A stretch of 54,097 bases of DNA from Gammaproteobacteria bacterium RIFCSPHIGHO2_12_FULL_41_20. Lineage in GTDB: Bacteria > Pseudomonadota > Gammaproteobacteria > DSM-16500. The translations under genes and the position numbers were made by a program. Where the stretch lies: contig MGYC01000009.1 in the NCBI GenBank assembly GCA_001801575.1, forward strand, positions 1-54,097, given 5' to 3'. Positions within the stretch are counted from its first letter, which is position 1. Each line of letters opens with the position of its first letter. The notes under the pieces are model-generated. The model had not been told where the DNA came from. It ran no database searches and worked only from the letters and a program-made list of their open reading frames with translations. Of this stretch, positions 43,147-52,568 are shown one piece after another.

Positions 43147-44640
43147 ATGTGGTCACTGCTCAAAAAAGATCCGCGGACTATCCTACGTAAAATAATCGTA
43201 GGTAAAACAGTAAAAAAAGATGAAAACTTAAAAAAAACCAAGAATCTAGACCTAATAAAACGCGTCATTAAACAAGGGCTATCTGGCTGCAAGTCACTCG
43301 CTGAAATGTATCGTGAAATTGCCACATTTTTAGTCAACATCGGTCAACCAGAACTAGCACAACGCTACTACAAACTCAGCCTTGAATTAGACTATACTCC
43401 AGCAACCTATAGTCTTTATTTACAATGCCTACTGCTTAGCCCCTCTTGCTCTGACCAAGAAATGTTTCTCAAAGCTACGCAGTACAATCAATTTTTTTCC
43501 GACATTAAAAAAAGCGAGTCTTTACCTTTATCCCCCGTAATCAAGGATAAAAAATTAAATATAGGCTACATTTGCCATTTTTTTCATAACAGCGTTTCCC
43601 CCTCGCTATTACTACCGTTTATCCGTGCCCATAATCGTGAACGCGTCAAGATTTTTTGTTACTCAGATACTGAGTCTTTCGAGGTTCCCGAAAATATAAA
43701 AAATATTGCTGACACGTGGAGGGATACAAAAAATCTAGATGATGATCAATTAACAACGGTTATTAGGCAAGACAAAATTGATGTTTTATTAGAACTCAAT
43801 GGCCACTGTGTAACTAATCGTTATGGAGTAATTGCACGGAGAGCTGCGCCGATACAAATCAGTTACTACAATATTAATGCCACGACAGGTATATCCGAGA
43901 TGGATTATATTCTAGTCGGAGATGAAATTTGTTTGGATCAATCTCGTGATTATTACACAGAAAAATTTTATTATCTAAAAGGCGTAACCAGCATAGCAGA
44001 ATTTCCTACTACCTTCCCCAAATGCAGTCCTCCTCCTAGCCTACATACTACGGATGTTACATTTGGCTCATTTGGCGCTGCACACAAAGTCAATTATCAA
44101 GTTATTAAAGTCTGGTGTAAAATCTTAAAACAAGTTCCTCATGCAAAATTTTATATGAAAGCTGGCGTCTTAACACATGATAATTACCTTCAGGCTTATA
44201 AGAGATCGTTTGCTGCCGAAGGAGTCGATCTTAGTAGGATACATTTAGAAGGATTTTCCGATCACTTAGCTATGCTTGACTGTTATGCAAAAATAGATAT
44301 TGCACTGGATACTTTCCCACATACCGGCGGCACCACCACCGTAGAAGCCCTATGGCAAGGGGTCCCGGTCATCACCTGGAGTGGTGACCGATATGCCTGG
44401 AAACACGGAAAAATGATTTTGACTAGCGTAGGACACCCGGAATTAGTTGCTTATTCAGAAGAAGAATATATTGCTAAGGCAGTGGAGTTAGCCAATTCCA
44501 AAGAACGTTTACTTAACTATAGAAATCAATTACGCGCGGATTTTAAAAACTCCCCCAAAGCAGATGTTAAGGCTTTTGCTACTAAACTAGAAGATGCTTA
44601 TTATGATATGTGGAAAAATTATGAGGAGTACCCATTATGA
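43147..44640 (+). CDS. O-GlcNAc transferase-like protein (GT41) with short helical repeat region
   Basis: A 497-residue protein. The N-terminal ~130 residues are basic then TPR-like (FLVNIGQPELAQRYYKLSLE). The rest matches the GT41 catalytic region of eukaryotic OGT/SPINDLY: IGYICHFFHNSVSPSLL (catalytic His region), LLELNGHC, FGSFGAAHKVN (Lys matching the UDP-binding Lys), and HTGGTTTVEALWQGVPVITW. It would attach GlcNAc or another sugar to Ser/Thr of proteins. The ATG at 43147 is chosen because the earlier frame comes from the palindromic element. Its stop overlaps the M4 peptidase start (ATGA), so the peptidase is a candidate substrate. Confidence 0.78.
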   Translation: MWSLLKKDPRTILRKIIVGKTVKKDENLKKTKNLDLIKRVIKQGLSGCKSLAEMYREIATFLVNIGQPELAQRYYKLSLELDYTPATYSLYLQCLLLSPSCSDQEMFLKATQYNQFFSDIKKSESLPLSPVIKDKKLNIGYICHFFHNSVSPSLLLPFIRAHNRERVKIFCYSDTESFEVPENIKNIADTWRDTKNLDDDQLTTVIRQDKIDVLLELNGHCVTNRYGVIARRAAPIQISYYNINATTGISEMDYILVGDEICLDQSRDYYTEKFYYLKGVTSIAEFPTTFPKCSPPPSLHTTDVTFGSFGAAHKVNYQVIKVWCKILKQVPHAKFYMKAGVLTHDNYLQAYKRSFAAEGVDLSRIHLEGFSDHLAMLDCYAKIDIALDTFPHTGGTTTVEALWQGVPVITWSGDRYAWKHGKMILTSVGHPELVAYSEEEYIAKAVELANSKERLLNYRNQLRADFKNSPKADVKAFATKLEDAYYDMWKNYEEYPL

Positions 44641-46385
44641 ATCAAAAATTTTCGATTTTATTTGCTAGTTTAATAATGACAAATACGGTTTTAGCAGCAA
44701 CGCCAATTGATTTACGGCATCAACCTTTTACCTCTTTGCCCCACTATATGGCTACTCAGAAAACGCAGTTAGTAACTGCACAGTCACACGTCGATTTTAA
44801 TGGCGTTGCACACACTCGATTACAACAAACCTATGCAGGATATCCAGTATGGAATGCAACTGCCGTTGTGCATACTCCTAAAACCACAAAAACTAATAAT
44901 ATCAAAACCATGCAAGGGGTGATATACAAAGGACTTGAAATAGATTTAGCAAATACACCCAATAGTGCATTGAGTGAAACGCAAAAAACTAAAGCGCTTG
45001 AACAAGCTAAAATGATTTACGAGCAAAAAACAGGGCTTAAGAATCGTACCTATCAAAAAGAATCGGTAAAAACCATTGTTTTCGTTGATGCGGCAAATCA
45101 GGCACATTATGCCTATCTAGTTAGCTTCTACCACGATGATGGTAAAACTGGTGCACATCGCCCTCTCTTCATTTTAGACGCTACTTCCCTGAGCGTTTAT
45201 CGCCAATGGGATGGTGTATTAACAGAAACCGCGGACGCTGCTATTGAGAATCTCAAAAAAACACTAAAATCAACTTTGCTCGGGGACAGCAGCAATGTTG
45301 ACGTTACACTAGACAACCCAGTAATTACCCTCGGAGGAGGAACGGGAGGCAATGAAAAAATAGGGTCTGTTGTTTTTGATGGCAGTACTCCGGCATTACC
45401 TGGACTTTCTATGCGAGTCCAAGCTGTTACATTTCATTTCCCTGATGGCACGATAAATCATGAGTATGGAATTTGCCGCTTTGAAAATGATGACGCGATT
45501 GTAAAAGATGCGGCTCATCAATATGAGGATGACCAAATTGTTCATGAGAACAAAGATAAAGTGCTTACTACCTTATGCAAATCCACAGAAAGAGAGCACA
45601 ATGGCGTCTACTGGCCAGATGAAAAGAAAATGAAAGAAGATATGATTAATGGCGGATATTCACCAACAGTAGATGCGCTTTATGGTGCACAAGTGATAGA
45701 AAAAATGTACAAGGAATGGTATGGCATCCCTGTGCTCACGCAAGCAGATCATAAAACACCCTTGAAACTCGTGATGCGGGTTCACTATGGTGATCATTAT
45801 GAAAATGCTTTTTTTGATGGGGAACAAATGACTTTCGGTGATGGAGATCAAGAATTTTATCCACTCGTTTCCCTGGACGTTGCTGCTCATGAAATCAGCC
45901 ATGGGTTTACTGTTCAACATTCCAATATAGATCCTTTCAATATTCAGATGGGGGCCTTGCACGAATCCTTCTCTGATATCGCCGCCAAAGCAGCTGAATA
46001 TTATATAAAAGGCACCAATAGCTGGGATTTAGGGCGTAGCATCATGAAAACGGATGAAGCTTTTCGTTATATGGATAACCCAACCAAAGACGGAGGCTCC
46101 ATTGATAACATGAATAATTTCGATGAAAAAACCATGGATGATCCACATTTGGTTGCGGGTGTGTTTAATAAAGCCTTCTATCTCATCGCCACCACTCCTG
46201 GCTGGGATACGCACAAAGCATTTAATGTGATGGTCAAGGCCAATATGGATTATTGGAACGCCAGCATGCAAACCCTCGCAGAAGCAGCCTGTGGTGTTGT
46301 CTCTGCCACCAAAGATTATCAATACAATGCTACTGACGTGAGCGTTGCGTTTTCAAAAGTAGGAATAGAAACAGATAAGTGCTAA
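44637..46385 (+). CDS. Secreted M4 (thermolysin/ProA-like) zinc metalloprotease
   Basis: A 582-residue preproprotease. A Sec signal peptide (MNQKFSILFASLIMTNTVLA) is followed by an FTP/PepSY-type propeptide (about 30-220) and an M4 catalytic domain. The zinc site is HEISH (His418, Glu419, His422) with Glu443 in GALHESFSD; the His of DPHLVAGVFNKAFY completes the active site. It resembles Legionella ProA (Msp), a type II-secreted protease. The spacing between HExxH and the third ligand is one residue longer than in thermolysin. Cotranslated with the GT41 enzyme, it could be an exported, glycosylated virulence factor (inference). Confidence 0.88.
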   Translation: MNQKFSILFASLIMTNTVLAATPIDLRHQPFTSLPHYMATQKTQLVTAQSHVDFNGVAHTRLQQTYAGYPVWNATAVVHTPKTTKTNNIKTMQGVIYKGLEIDLANTPNSALSETQKTKALEQAKMIYEQKTGLKNRTYQKESVKTIVFVDAANQAHYAYLVSFYHDDGKTGAHRPLFILDATSLSVYRQWDGVLTETADAAIENLKKTLKSTLLGDSSNVDVTLDNPVITLGGGTGGNEKIGSVVFDGSTPALPGLSMRVQAVTFHFPDGTINHEYGICRFENDDAIVKDAAHQYEDDQIVHENKDKVLTTLCKSTEREHNGVYWPDEKKMKEDMINGGYSPTVDALYGAQVIEKMYKEWYGIPVLTQADHKTPLKLVMRVHYGDHYENAFFDGEQMTFGDGDQEFYPLVSLDVAAHEISHGFTVQHSNIDPFNIQMGALHESFSDIAAKAAEYYIKGTNSWDLGRSIMKTDEAFRYMDNPTKDGGSIDNMNNFDEKTMDDPHLVAGVFNKAFYLIATTPGWDTHKAFNVMVKANMDYWNASMQTLAEAACGVVSATKDYQYNATDVSVAFSKVGIETDKC

Positions 46386-46444
46386 AAAACCATTCACTTG
46401 ATAAAAACAACCCTAACCTTATAAAAAGTGACAAGGATGTCAAT

Positions 46445-48112
46445 TTATCCGGAATTCGCGCTCTTAGAAGCGGGTGATAATTCGCCTGGCTGAAAACTGG
46501 CCCTCTTTTGTTTATGAAAATAGCTATTCAAATTTTCCTCAAGATAGTTAGCAACCGTGATATTGCGCATATCAATTACTAACATCGGATCTGTTTTTGT
46601 AAACATCTCCCCTGGATAAGTATACGTAATTGCAACGGCATGTTCAGGTATAGTCCTAATGCATTGCACAGCCTCAGCCTGATGATCTTGCTCCGCTCCT
46701 GGTGTGCCTCGTGACAAAGAACACCACTGTATCTGATATTTATCCTTGCCAAACAATTTTACTAATGCACCATTTGTTAAAAAAAACTTATCATAAGGGT
46801 AAGAAGAGCGTGGAACAATATAATGTATACGCTGTAATGGATGTTCCATCAATAAGTAACGCGCTATGGCTGTCTTAGCGAAATCTAGATGCTGAATATA
46901 ACTCATCGCATAAGCTGTTATTACTATATTAGTTTGGTGCGCTTGCACTAGGAAAAAAACGCTGACAACCACTAAAACTATACCGCTTCTTATCTGCTGA
47001 GAAAAAATCAAGCTACAACGGTAAATACTCCATAACACAATCATCAAACCAGCAGCAATAGACCCAACTAATAACCTAGGTTCTAACATTCGCCCCGGCA
47101 TAATTAACACAAATACGCTGCACAATAAAAACAAAACGCATACAGCAGCGACTACTTGCCACCCCCACTGCCAAGCCCGTGACTTGTTCCGTAAATAAAA
47201 TTCACTCTTGATAAAGAAGAGCCAAGCAAAAACAATAGCCAAAGAAAAAAGCGCTATCATGATCCATCCCTGTAATATCCCATTACTCAATGGAGATAAT
47301 GCCCATATGGGTCCAAACACATTACCTAAAATAGCCAATCGTTGAATAATCTCTCTGATATTAAAATTAGGGTGATTTAACTGATATGCGACATCCGTAA
47401 CCGGAGCTTGTGGAAAATAATGCATATTAATAAAAGCCCAGATATAATAAATAACACATATGATACAGAACAAAATAACTTCGCGACTTATCGCATAACG
47501 TGTTTTAGGCCAATCCTCTAAACGCGAGAATAGTAACTTTGATAAAATGAGAACCACAAAGAAAAACGCCATTGCTGGATAAGTCAGTAATGCACACAAT
47601 AAAATTACTGCAGCCCAACGCGGCCAACCAACACTCTCCCTTGTGTTCATCAATCGATATGCCAAAAGCACCATAAGTACCGAAAAAGCTAAAGGCTGTG
47701 AACCTGTTAAAACCGTATCCAAATACATTTCTGGCAAGAGAAAAAAAATACCCGCCGCGAAAAATGCAATAATCGCCGATAACCCTAAGCAGCATAGCCA
47801 GTCAGCTAACATCCCCATACCACAACCCATTAGTATCACAGAGATAAGCCGCACATCTTGCATACGTTCAAAGGTATTACCAAATTTAAAATTAATACAA
47901 TCCAAATAAGCTTGCAAAGGTCGCCCCAAAGTCCACATAAACTCAAAACCATCATCCAATTTGCATGCTTTGCCAATCCCACCGAATAGATAACGAAAGT
48001 CATCATGTGCATAATAAAGAGAGTTAACAGCTGGAGAAAAAACAAAATAAAGCAAGATTGTGCTAACCAACATTAGCATAAAAAGACGCTTATTATTAGC
48101 TATTATTTGCAT
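46445..48112 (-). CDS. GtrII-like membrane glucosyltransferase, paralogue 1
   Basis: A 555-residue polytopic protein with about ten hydrophobic segments and a soluble C-terminal tail. The first periplasmic loop has the acidic HDDFRYLFGG and then GRPLQAYLDC, matching the DD...GRPL pattern of GtrII-type O-antigen glucosyltransferases, which use polyprenyl-phosphate glucose. The C-terminal IHYIVPRSSYPYDKFF...WCSLSRGTPG block is shared with the next gene. It is the last gene of the gtrB-transaldolase-gtrII-gtrII run. Likely adds side-branch sugars to the exported glycan. Confidence 0.68.
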   Translation of the reverse strand: MQIIANNKRLFMLMLVSTILLYFVFSPAVNSLYYAHDDFRYLFGGIGKACKLDDGFEFMWTLGRPLQAYLDCINFKFGNTFERMQDVRLISVILMGCGMGMLADWLCCLGLSAIIAFFAAGIFFLLPEMYLDTVLTGSQPLAFSVLMVLLAYRLMNTRESVGWPRWAAVILLCALLTYPAMAFFFVVLILSKLLFSRLEDWPKTRYAISREVILFCIICVIYYIWAFINMHYFPQAPVTDVAYQLNHPNFNIREIIQRLAILGNVFGPIWALSPLSNGILQGWIMIALFSLAIVFAWLFFIKSEFYLRNKSRAWQWGWQVVAAVCVLFLLCSVFVLIMPGRMLEPRLLVGSIAAGLMIVLWSIYRCSLIFSQQIRSGIVLVVVSVFFLVQAHQTNIVITAYAMSYIQHLDFAKTAIARYLLMEHPLQRIHYIVPRSSYPYDKFFLTNGALVKLFGKDKYQIQWCSLSRGTPGAEQDHQAEAVQCIRTIPEHAVAITYTYPGEMFTKTDPMLVIDMRNITVANYLEENLNSYFHKQKRASFQPGELSPASKSANSG

Positions 48113-48129
48113 ATGGTTCGGGCCTTAAT

Positions 48130-49716
48130 TCAACTCGTTGGATCTATTTCTTGATAGTGATTTTTTACGATAGCCATTGCGGGTGTTTTTCTAAACGGTT
48201 CTGCATCATAACTATACGTCACAGCAACCGTATTTTTAGGTTGCGCATTGACACAAGCAATCGTTTCATTTTGGCGATCTTTTTCCTCGCCAGGTACTCC
48301 TCGCGCTAAAGAACACCATGCAATCTTATAATGATCCTGCCCGTATAATTGTAATAATGCTGTATTCGCCATAAAAAATCGATCATAGGGATAATTGGAT
48401 CTAGGGATAATAAAATGAATGCGCTGTAATGGACCACCTTGATTAATATGCACCGCAATAACCGCATGTGTTTCCTGCATATATTGCTGATGGCTCAGCG
48501 CATTAATCAACGTCACAATGTTTGCTTGGCGACCCTGTATTAAAAAACAACCACCCACAACCACTACTAAAAACCCAGTTCGCATCTTCTCCGGTAATAA
48601 ATAGCTCCATTGCATTACTCCCCAAACAGCCAACAGCAACCCAGACGTAATCACCCCAAATAAAACACGATTTTCAACTAGGGAAAGGTTAGGCATCACC
48701 AAGAAAAATGCGCTGCCTAAAACGAATACAGCGCTAGCACTCGCCACGATTTGCAACAACGTAGTCAATGCCTGCCATTTATTTTGTCTATAAAAATCAC
48801 TTTTAAAAAAATGTAAGCTTCCGCAACTCAATCCACCAACTATACAAACCGCTATAAACCATCCTTGCCACAACGAACTCATGCGTGGTGAGATCTGCCA
48901 ACGACTGTCGAAGACATTCATTAATAAAAGAATACGCTTCATTATCTCTACAGGATTTAAATTAGGGTGACTTAAACGATAGGATTCTGGTATGGGAGCT
49001 CGAGCATGATAATGCATATTATAATAGCCCCAAGCAAAATAAATAGCACCCACAACTAAAAAAAATACCATTTCATTCATGACTGCACTGCGTACCTTAG
49101 CCCAGTTTTGCAAAGGGGAAAATAACACCTTGGTTAAGATCATAGTACAAAAGAAAAACGCCATGGCCGGATACGTTAACATGGACACTAACAACAATAC
49201 TCCCGCCCATCCCAAGTGGATTTTATGCTGTAACCATGGTGCATGTATCTTATCTAGTTCCCAATAAGAATATATCGCTAGCAGAATAGCAAAAGGTAAA
49301 GAAGTTGCACCGTATGCCAAAGTATCAGGATATAAATGTTGCACCAAGAACAAACATCCCGACACAAAAAAAGCGCTCCAAATCGATAATCCTAAGCGAT
49401 AAAGCCATGCTGCAAACAACCCCACCGCCCATCCCAGCAGAACGACAGAAAGACCTCTTAACATCTTCATGCGCTCTAAGGTAAAAGCAAACTTATAATT
49501 TAGACAGTCTAAATAAGCTTGCATGGGGCGGCCAATAGTACGCATAAAATAATAACCATCATCGCCAGAACACGATTTAAAAAAACCGCCAAATGCATAA
49601 CGATAATCATCACCAAAATAATGCAAGATGTTAATGGCTGGAGAAAAAATAAAATAAAACAAAAGCGTGCTTGCAATAATGAAAGCCAGTGTTGGATAAC
49701 GTTTTATAACAGACAT
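48130..49716 (-). CDS. GtrII-like membrane glucosyltransferase, paralogue 2
   Basis: A 528-residue protein collinear with its neighbour at 46445-48112: FSPAINILHYFGDDYRYAFGG, TIGRPMQAYLDC, then about ten hydrophobic segments and IHFIIPRSNYPYDRFF...WCSLARGVPG near the C-terminus. The two are tandem duplicates that have diverged in the middle, suggesting different donors or acceptor positions. The acidic first-loop pair (Asp-Asp) is intact in both, so both are likely active. It lies nine bases after the transaldolase-like gene. Confidence 0.68.
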   Translation of the reverse strand: MSVIKRYPTLAFIIASTLLFYFIFSPAINILHYFGDDYRYAFGGFFKSCSGDDGYYFMRTIGRPMQAYLDCLNYKFAFTLERMKMLRGLSVVLLGWAVGLFAAWLYRLGLSIWSAFFVSGCLFLVQHLYPDTLAYGATSLPFAILLAIYSYWELDKIHAPWLQHKIHLGWAGVLLLVSMLTYPAMAFFFCTMILTKVLFSPLQNWAKVRSAVMNEMVFFLVVGAIYFAWGYYNMHYHARAPIPESYRLSHPNLNPVEIMKRILLLMNVFDSRWQISPRMSSLWQGWFIAVCIVGGLSCGSLHFFKSDFYRQNKWQALTTLLQIVASASAVFVLGSAFFLVMPNLSLVENRVLFGVITSGLLLAVWGVMQWSYLLPEKMRTGFLVVVVGGCFLIQGRQANIVTLINALSHQQYMQETHAVIAVHINQGGPLQRIHFIIPRSNYPYDRFFMANTALLQLYGQDHYKIAWCSLARGVPGEEKDRQNETIACVNAQPKNTVAVTYSYDAEPFRKTPAMAIVKNHYQEIDPTS

Positions 49717-49725
49717 AACTGCAAC

Positions 49726-50460
49726 TTATACAAAGGCTTCTTCTTCAGAAATAACCAACTCAAATCCCGCCGCAATAGCATCGCTACGAAACATCTTAAC
49801 CGTCTCTAAAGAAAATTCCATTAAATCTTTACCAATGGTTTCCAATTTTTTCAAGATATCGTTAGTTACTGTAATAATATGGCAACCAATTTCATCTGCT
49901 TGTATCACGTTTAACAATTCGCGTGGACTAGCCCATATTAATTCCAGTTGCGCATAAGGCTGCATAATAGTTAAAGCATCACGCATAATCGATAACGGAT
50001 CACAACCAGTATCTGCAATTCGACCTGCAAATACAGAAATATACGCCGAAGGACCATGCGCCAGGGCATGAGTGACATCTCGTACTTGTTCTAAAGTCAT
50101 GAGCGCAGTAACATTTTGCTTCACCCCTGCCTTAGCAAGGTCTTGAATTAACTTCACTGATGATACGCCTTGCGTATTCATCACTGGAATTTTCACATAC
50201 ACATTATTACCCCAACCAGCAATCTCCATCGCTTGGCGATACATTTCCACGAAATCATCAGCAAACACTTCAAAAGAAATAGGGCGATCTTTAACAACAC
50301 TTAAAATATCTAAAGCAAACGCCTTATAATCACGGATACCGGCCTTGCGCATTAAAGTAGGATTGGTTGTAAAGCCGCTGATTGCAGGATTCTGATGCAT
50401 TTCCAACATGCCCTTCTTATCTGCACCATCAGCAAATATTTTCACATTTAACCGTGTCAT
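49726..50460 (-). CDS. Transaldolase-family protein
   Basis: A 244-residue TIM-barrel protein of the transaldolase/fructose-6-phosphate aldolase family. KIFADGADKKGM and SGFTTNPTLMRKAG are the family start motifs, and Lys90 in NNVYVKIPV is the expected Schiff-base lysine. It is shorter than classical transaldolase. AAGGA lies before the ATG, which is inside the end of the upstream gtrB-like gene (32-base overlap). Its place between O-antigen glycosyltransferases suggests a role in making or recycling an unusual sugar (for example a heptose or ketose) instead of central metabolism; this is inferred. Confidence 0.75.
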   Translation of the reverse strand: MTRLNVKIFADGADKKGMLEMHQNPAISGFTTNPTLMRKAGIRDYKAFALDILSVVKDRPISFEVFADDFVEMYRQAMEIAGWGNNVYVKIPVMNTQGVSSVKLIQDLAKAGVKQNVTALMTLEQVRDVTHALAHGPSAYISVFAGRIADTGCDPLSIMRDALTIMQPYAQLELIWASPRELLNVIQADEIGCHIITVTNDILKKLETIGKDLMEFSLETVKMFRSDAIAAGFELVISEEEAFV

Positions 50461-51430
50461 TCACTTCATTCCTTATATTGTTGTTTTCAATAACCTTATC
50501 AATGATAAACATAGGCCGACGTTTAACTTCATCATAAATTCGACCTATATATTCGCCCATTAAGCCTAAGCATAATAATTGCACACCAGAAAAAAATGTG
50601 ATAACTAATACTGTGGTAGATAATCCAGGGGTGAGATTCACGCCACTTATTTTTTGCAGCACATACCACGCTCCAAGCAAAAAACTAAAACTCGCAATAA
50701 ATGCCCCAGCAATCGACATCATTTGCAATGGTCGGCTACCAAAACTAATTAACCCATTTAAGCCTATCTTTAAAGATCCAGTCAGCCGATTATAATTACC
50801 CTTACCAGTCAATCGTGGATCACGGTCGTACTCCACAAAGGCTTGTTTAAACCCCACATAGGCTACTAACCCTCGTAAAAAACCATGCGACTCATTTAAT
50901 TTACGTAATTCGTCTATTACACGGCGGGTCATGATGCGAAAATCGCCGGTATTACGAGGAATAGAAATATCACTTAGTTTATTAATGATCTTGTAGCCAA
51001 AATAAGCAATCACTTGTTTAATTAATGTCTCGCCTTTACGAGAACGACGTTTTGCATATACCACTTCATAACCTTCCTGAATTTTGGCATACATTTGTCC
51101 AATTAACTCAGGAGGATCTTGCAAATCCACATCAATCACCACACAATTTTTACCTCGGCAATGCAAAATACCCGCCATGGTTGCCGCTGGCTGTCCAAAG
51201 CGCCTTGAAAAAACTAAAAGCTTAATGTGAGAATTGTTGGCTACTTCTTCTTGAATAACTTGTTCTGTGTTGTCTGGGCTAGGATCTAAGCAAAATACGA
51301 TTTCATAGGCTAGACAAAGACCTACTAAAGTCTTTTCCATACGCTGTAGAAAAGGTCTAATATTGTTAGCTTCTTTATAAACCGGCACAATAACGGATAT
51401 ATCCGGCCTATGCATAGTCACCGTAAGCAT
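50429..51430 (-). CDS. GtrB-like polyprenyl-phosphate glycosyltransferase (GT2)
   Basis: A 333-residue membrane GT2 of the GtrB/YfdH/ArnC group that makes undecaprenyl-phosphate-sugar. ISVIVPVYKEANNI, CVVIDVDLQDPPELI (DxD region), YAKRRSRKGE and TGDFRIM are family motifs, and two C-terminal transmembrane helices lie around 230-295. It would supply lipid-linked sugar to the GtrII-like enzymes encoded downstream. No GtrA flippase gene is present nearby; the UPF0104-like protein at 35883 or an unlinked gene may serve. ATG at 51430 and 51415 are both possible; neither has a clear ribosome site. Confidence 0.85.
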   Translation of the reverse strand: MLTVTMHRPDISVIVPVYKEANNIRPFLQRMEKTLVGLCLAYEIVFCLDPSPDNTEQVIQEEVANNSHIKLLVFSRRFGQPAATMAGILHCRGKNCVVIDVDLQDPPELIGQMYAKIQEGYEVVYAKRRSRKGETLIKQVIAYFGYKIINKLSDISIPRNTGDFRIMTRRVIDELRKLNESHGFLRGLVAYVGFKQAFVEYDRDPRLTGKGNYNRLTGSLKIGLNGLISFGSRPLQMMSIAGAFIASFSFLLGAWYVLQKISGVNLTPGLSTTVLVITFFSGVQLLCLGLMGEYIGRIYDEVKRRPMFIIDKVIENNNIRNEVNDTVKCENIC

Positions 51431-51490
51431 CCTTATGTTTGTTATATGAGCAAAATAAGTGGCTTATTTTATAATTATTCTAAGGATATG

Positions 51491-51655
51491 TATATATGGG
51501 TGTGACCTGTGATTAATGTCATGCTGGTGGGGCTATCTTGTTCGAAGGGCGTCTCGACCAGGGAGGGTAAGAAGAGCCGAGTACAAGGATGTACGTTCCT
51601 GAGAAAAAGATAGCCCCACCAGCATGACATTAATCACAGGTCACACCCATATATA
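51491..51655. repeat. Long perfect inverted repeat at the metF 3' end
   Basis: Perfect 49-bp arms (51491-51539 and 51607-51655) surround a 67-base loop. The outermost bases are TATATA-rich, so the true arms may be 42 bp flanked by an AT target duplication. The loop contains the small palindrome GTACAAGGATGTAC. It starts three bases after the metF stop and separates metF from the gtrB-like gene. It differs in sequence from the CAGGAGTT-type elements. Likely a MITE or a terminator-like element. Confidence 0.6.
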
Positions 51656-51658
51656 TCA

Positions 51659-52534
51659 TCAAACACTCGATACTTCCCTATGCTGAGCTGGAATAAACCC
51701 TAACAATCTTACAATTTCCAATGCTGCTTCCGCCTGATTCAAAGTATAAAAATGCAATCCCGACACACCACCAGCAATTAAACGCTGACATAGGTTATAG
51801 ACTACTTCCATACCAAACTCACGTATAGCATGCAAATCATCCCCATACGATTCTAAACGTTTGCGAATCCAGCGTGGAATTTCTGCACCGCATGCTGCTG
51901 AAAACCGCGCTAACTTGGTAAATTGCGTAATCGGCATAATGCCAGGAATAATCGGCAATGGCATAGCTAACCGTTCACAATCCTCTCGATAATAAAAATA
52001 AGCATCTGCATTAAAAAAATACTGAGTGATCGCGCTATCGGCGCCTGCTTCATATTTTCGTTTCAAGTTTAAAATATCATCTTGCACACTGATAGCTTGT
52101 GGATGAAACTCTGGATAGGCAGCCACCTCAATGTGAAAATAATCACCCGATATATCACGAATTAACCGCACTAATTCGCTGGCAAATTTCACATCTCCCA
52201 TTTGCACCATGCCCGATGGCATATCTCCACGCAGCACCACAATGCGCTTAACCACACAGCGCTGATAGTCATCCAGAATTCTAACAATCTCTTCTCGCTG
52301 CAACCCAATACAAGATAAATGCGGAGCAATAGATACACCAGTGTGCGCTTGCAATAACTGCACTGTTTCTAATGTACCCCGGCGCGTTGAGCCTCCAGCA
52401 CCAAAAGTCACCGAAAAAAACTGCGGATTACTCTCCTGCAAACATTGTGCAGTTTCACATAAAGCAGTTAACCCTTCACTAGTCTTTGGAGGGAAAAACT
52501 CAAAACTAATCGTTAATGGGCGCAATGGCTGCAT
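51659..52534 (-). CDS. metF: 5,10-methylenetetrahydrofolate reductase
   Basis: A 291-residue TIM-barrel flavoprotein that reduces methylene-THF to methyl-THF, the methyl donor for MetH. ISFEFFPPKTSEG carries the catalytic Glu; FSVTFGAGGSTR, VVLRGDMP and FHIEVAAYPEFHP are family signatures. It lies 34 bases downstream of the metH stop on the same strand, so the two consecutive steps of methionine synthesis are probably cotranscribed. The reading frame ends three bases before a long palindrome. Confidence 0.94.
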   Translation of the reverse strand: MQPLRPLTISFEFFPPKTSEGLTALCETAQCLQESNPQFFSVTFGAGGSTRRGTLETVQLLQAHTGVSIAPHLSCIGLQREEIVRILDDYQRCVVKRIVVLRGDMPSGMVQMGDVKFASELVRLIRDISGDYFHIEVAAYPEFHPQAISVQDDILNLKRKYEAGADSAITQYFFNADAYFYYREDCERLAMPLPIIPGIMPITQFTKLARFSAACGAEIPRWIRKRLESYGDDLHAIREFGMEVVYNLCQRLIAGGVSGLHFYTLNQAEAALEIVRLLGFIPAQHREVSSV

Positions 52535-52568
52535 ATATAATCCTTTATTCGCTGAGAATTCCTGTTCG

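Noticed and set aside
45363-45373. AGGGTCTGTTG inside the M4 protease gene, similar to the recurring repeat end
   Set aside because: Only ten bases match, no inverted partner is nearby, and the frame continues normally, so chance is likely.
46386-46444. Search for an intrinsic terminator between the convergent M4 protease and GtrII-like genes
   Set aside because: Only a weak CACTT/AAGTG pairing with a long loop was found, which is not enough to call.
51540-51606. Loop of the metF-proximal palindrome with GTTCGAA, considered as a tRNA-like fragment
   Set aside because: No acceptor or anticodon stem can be folded and the arms are long DNA palindromes; not a tRNA.
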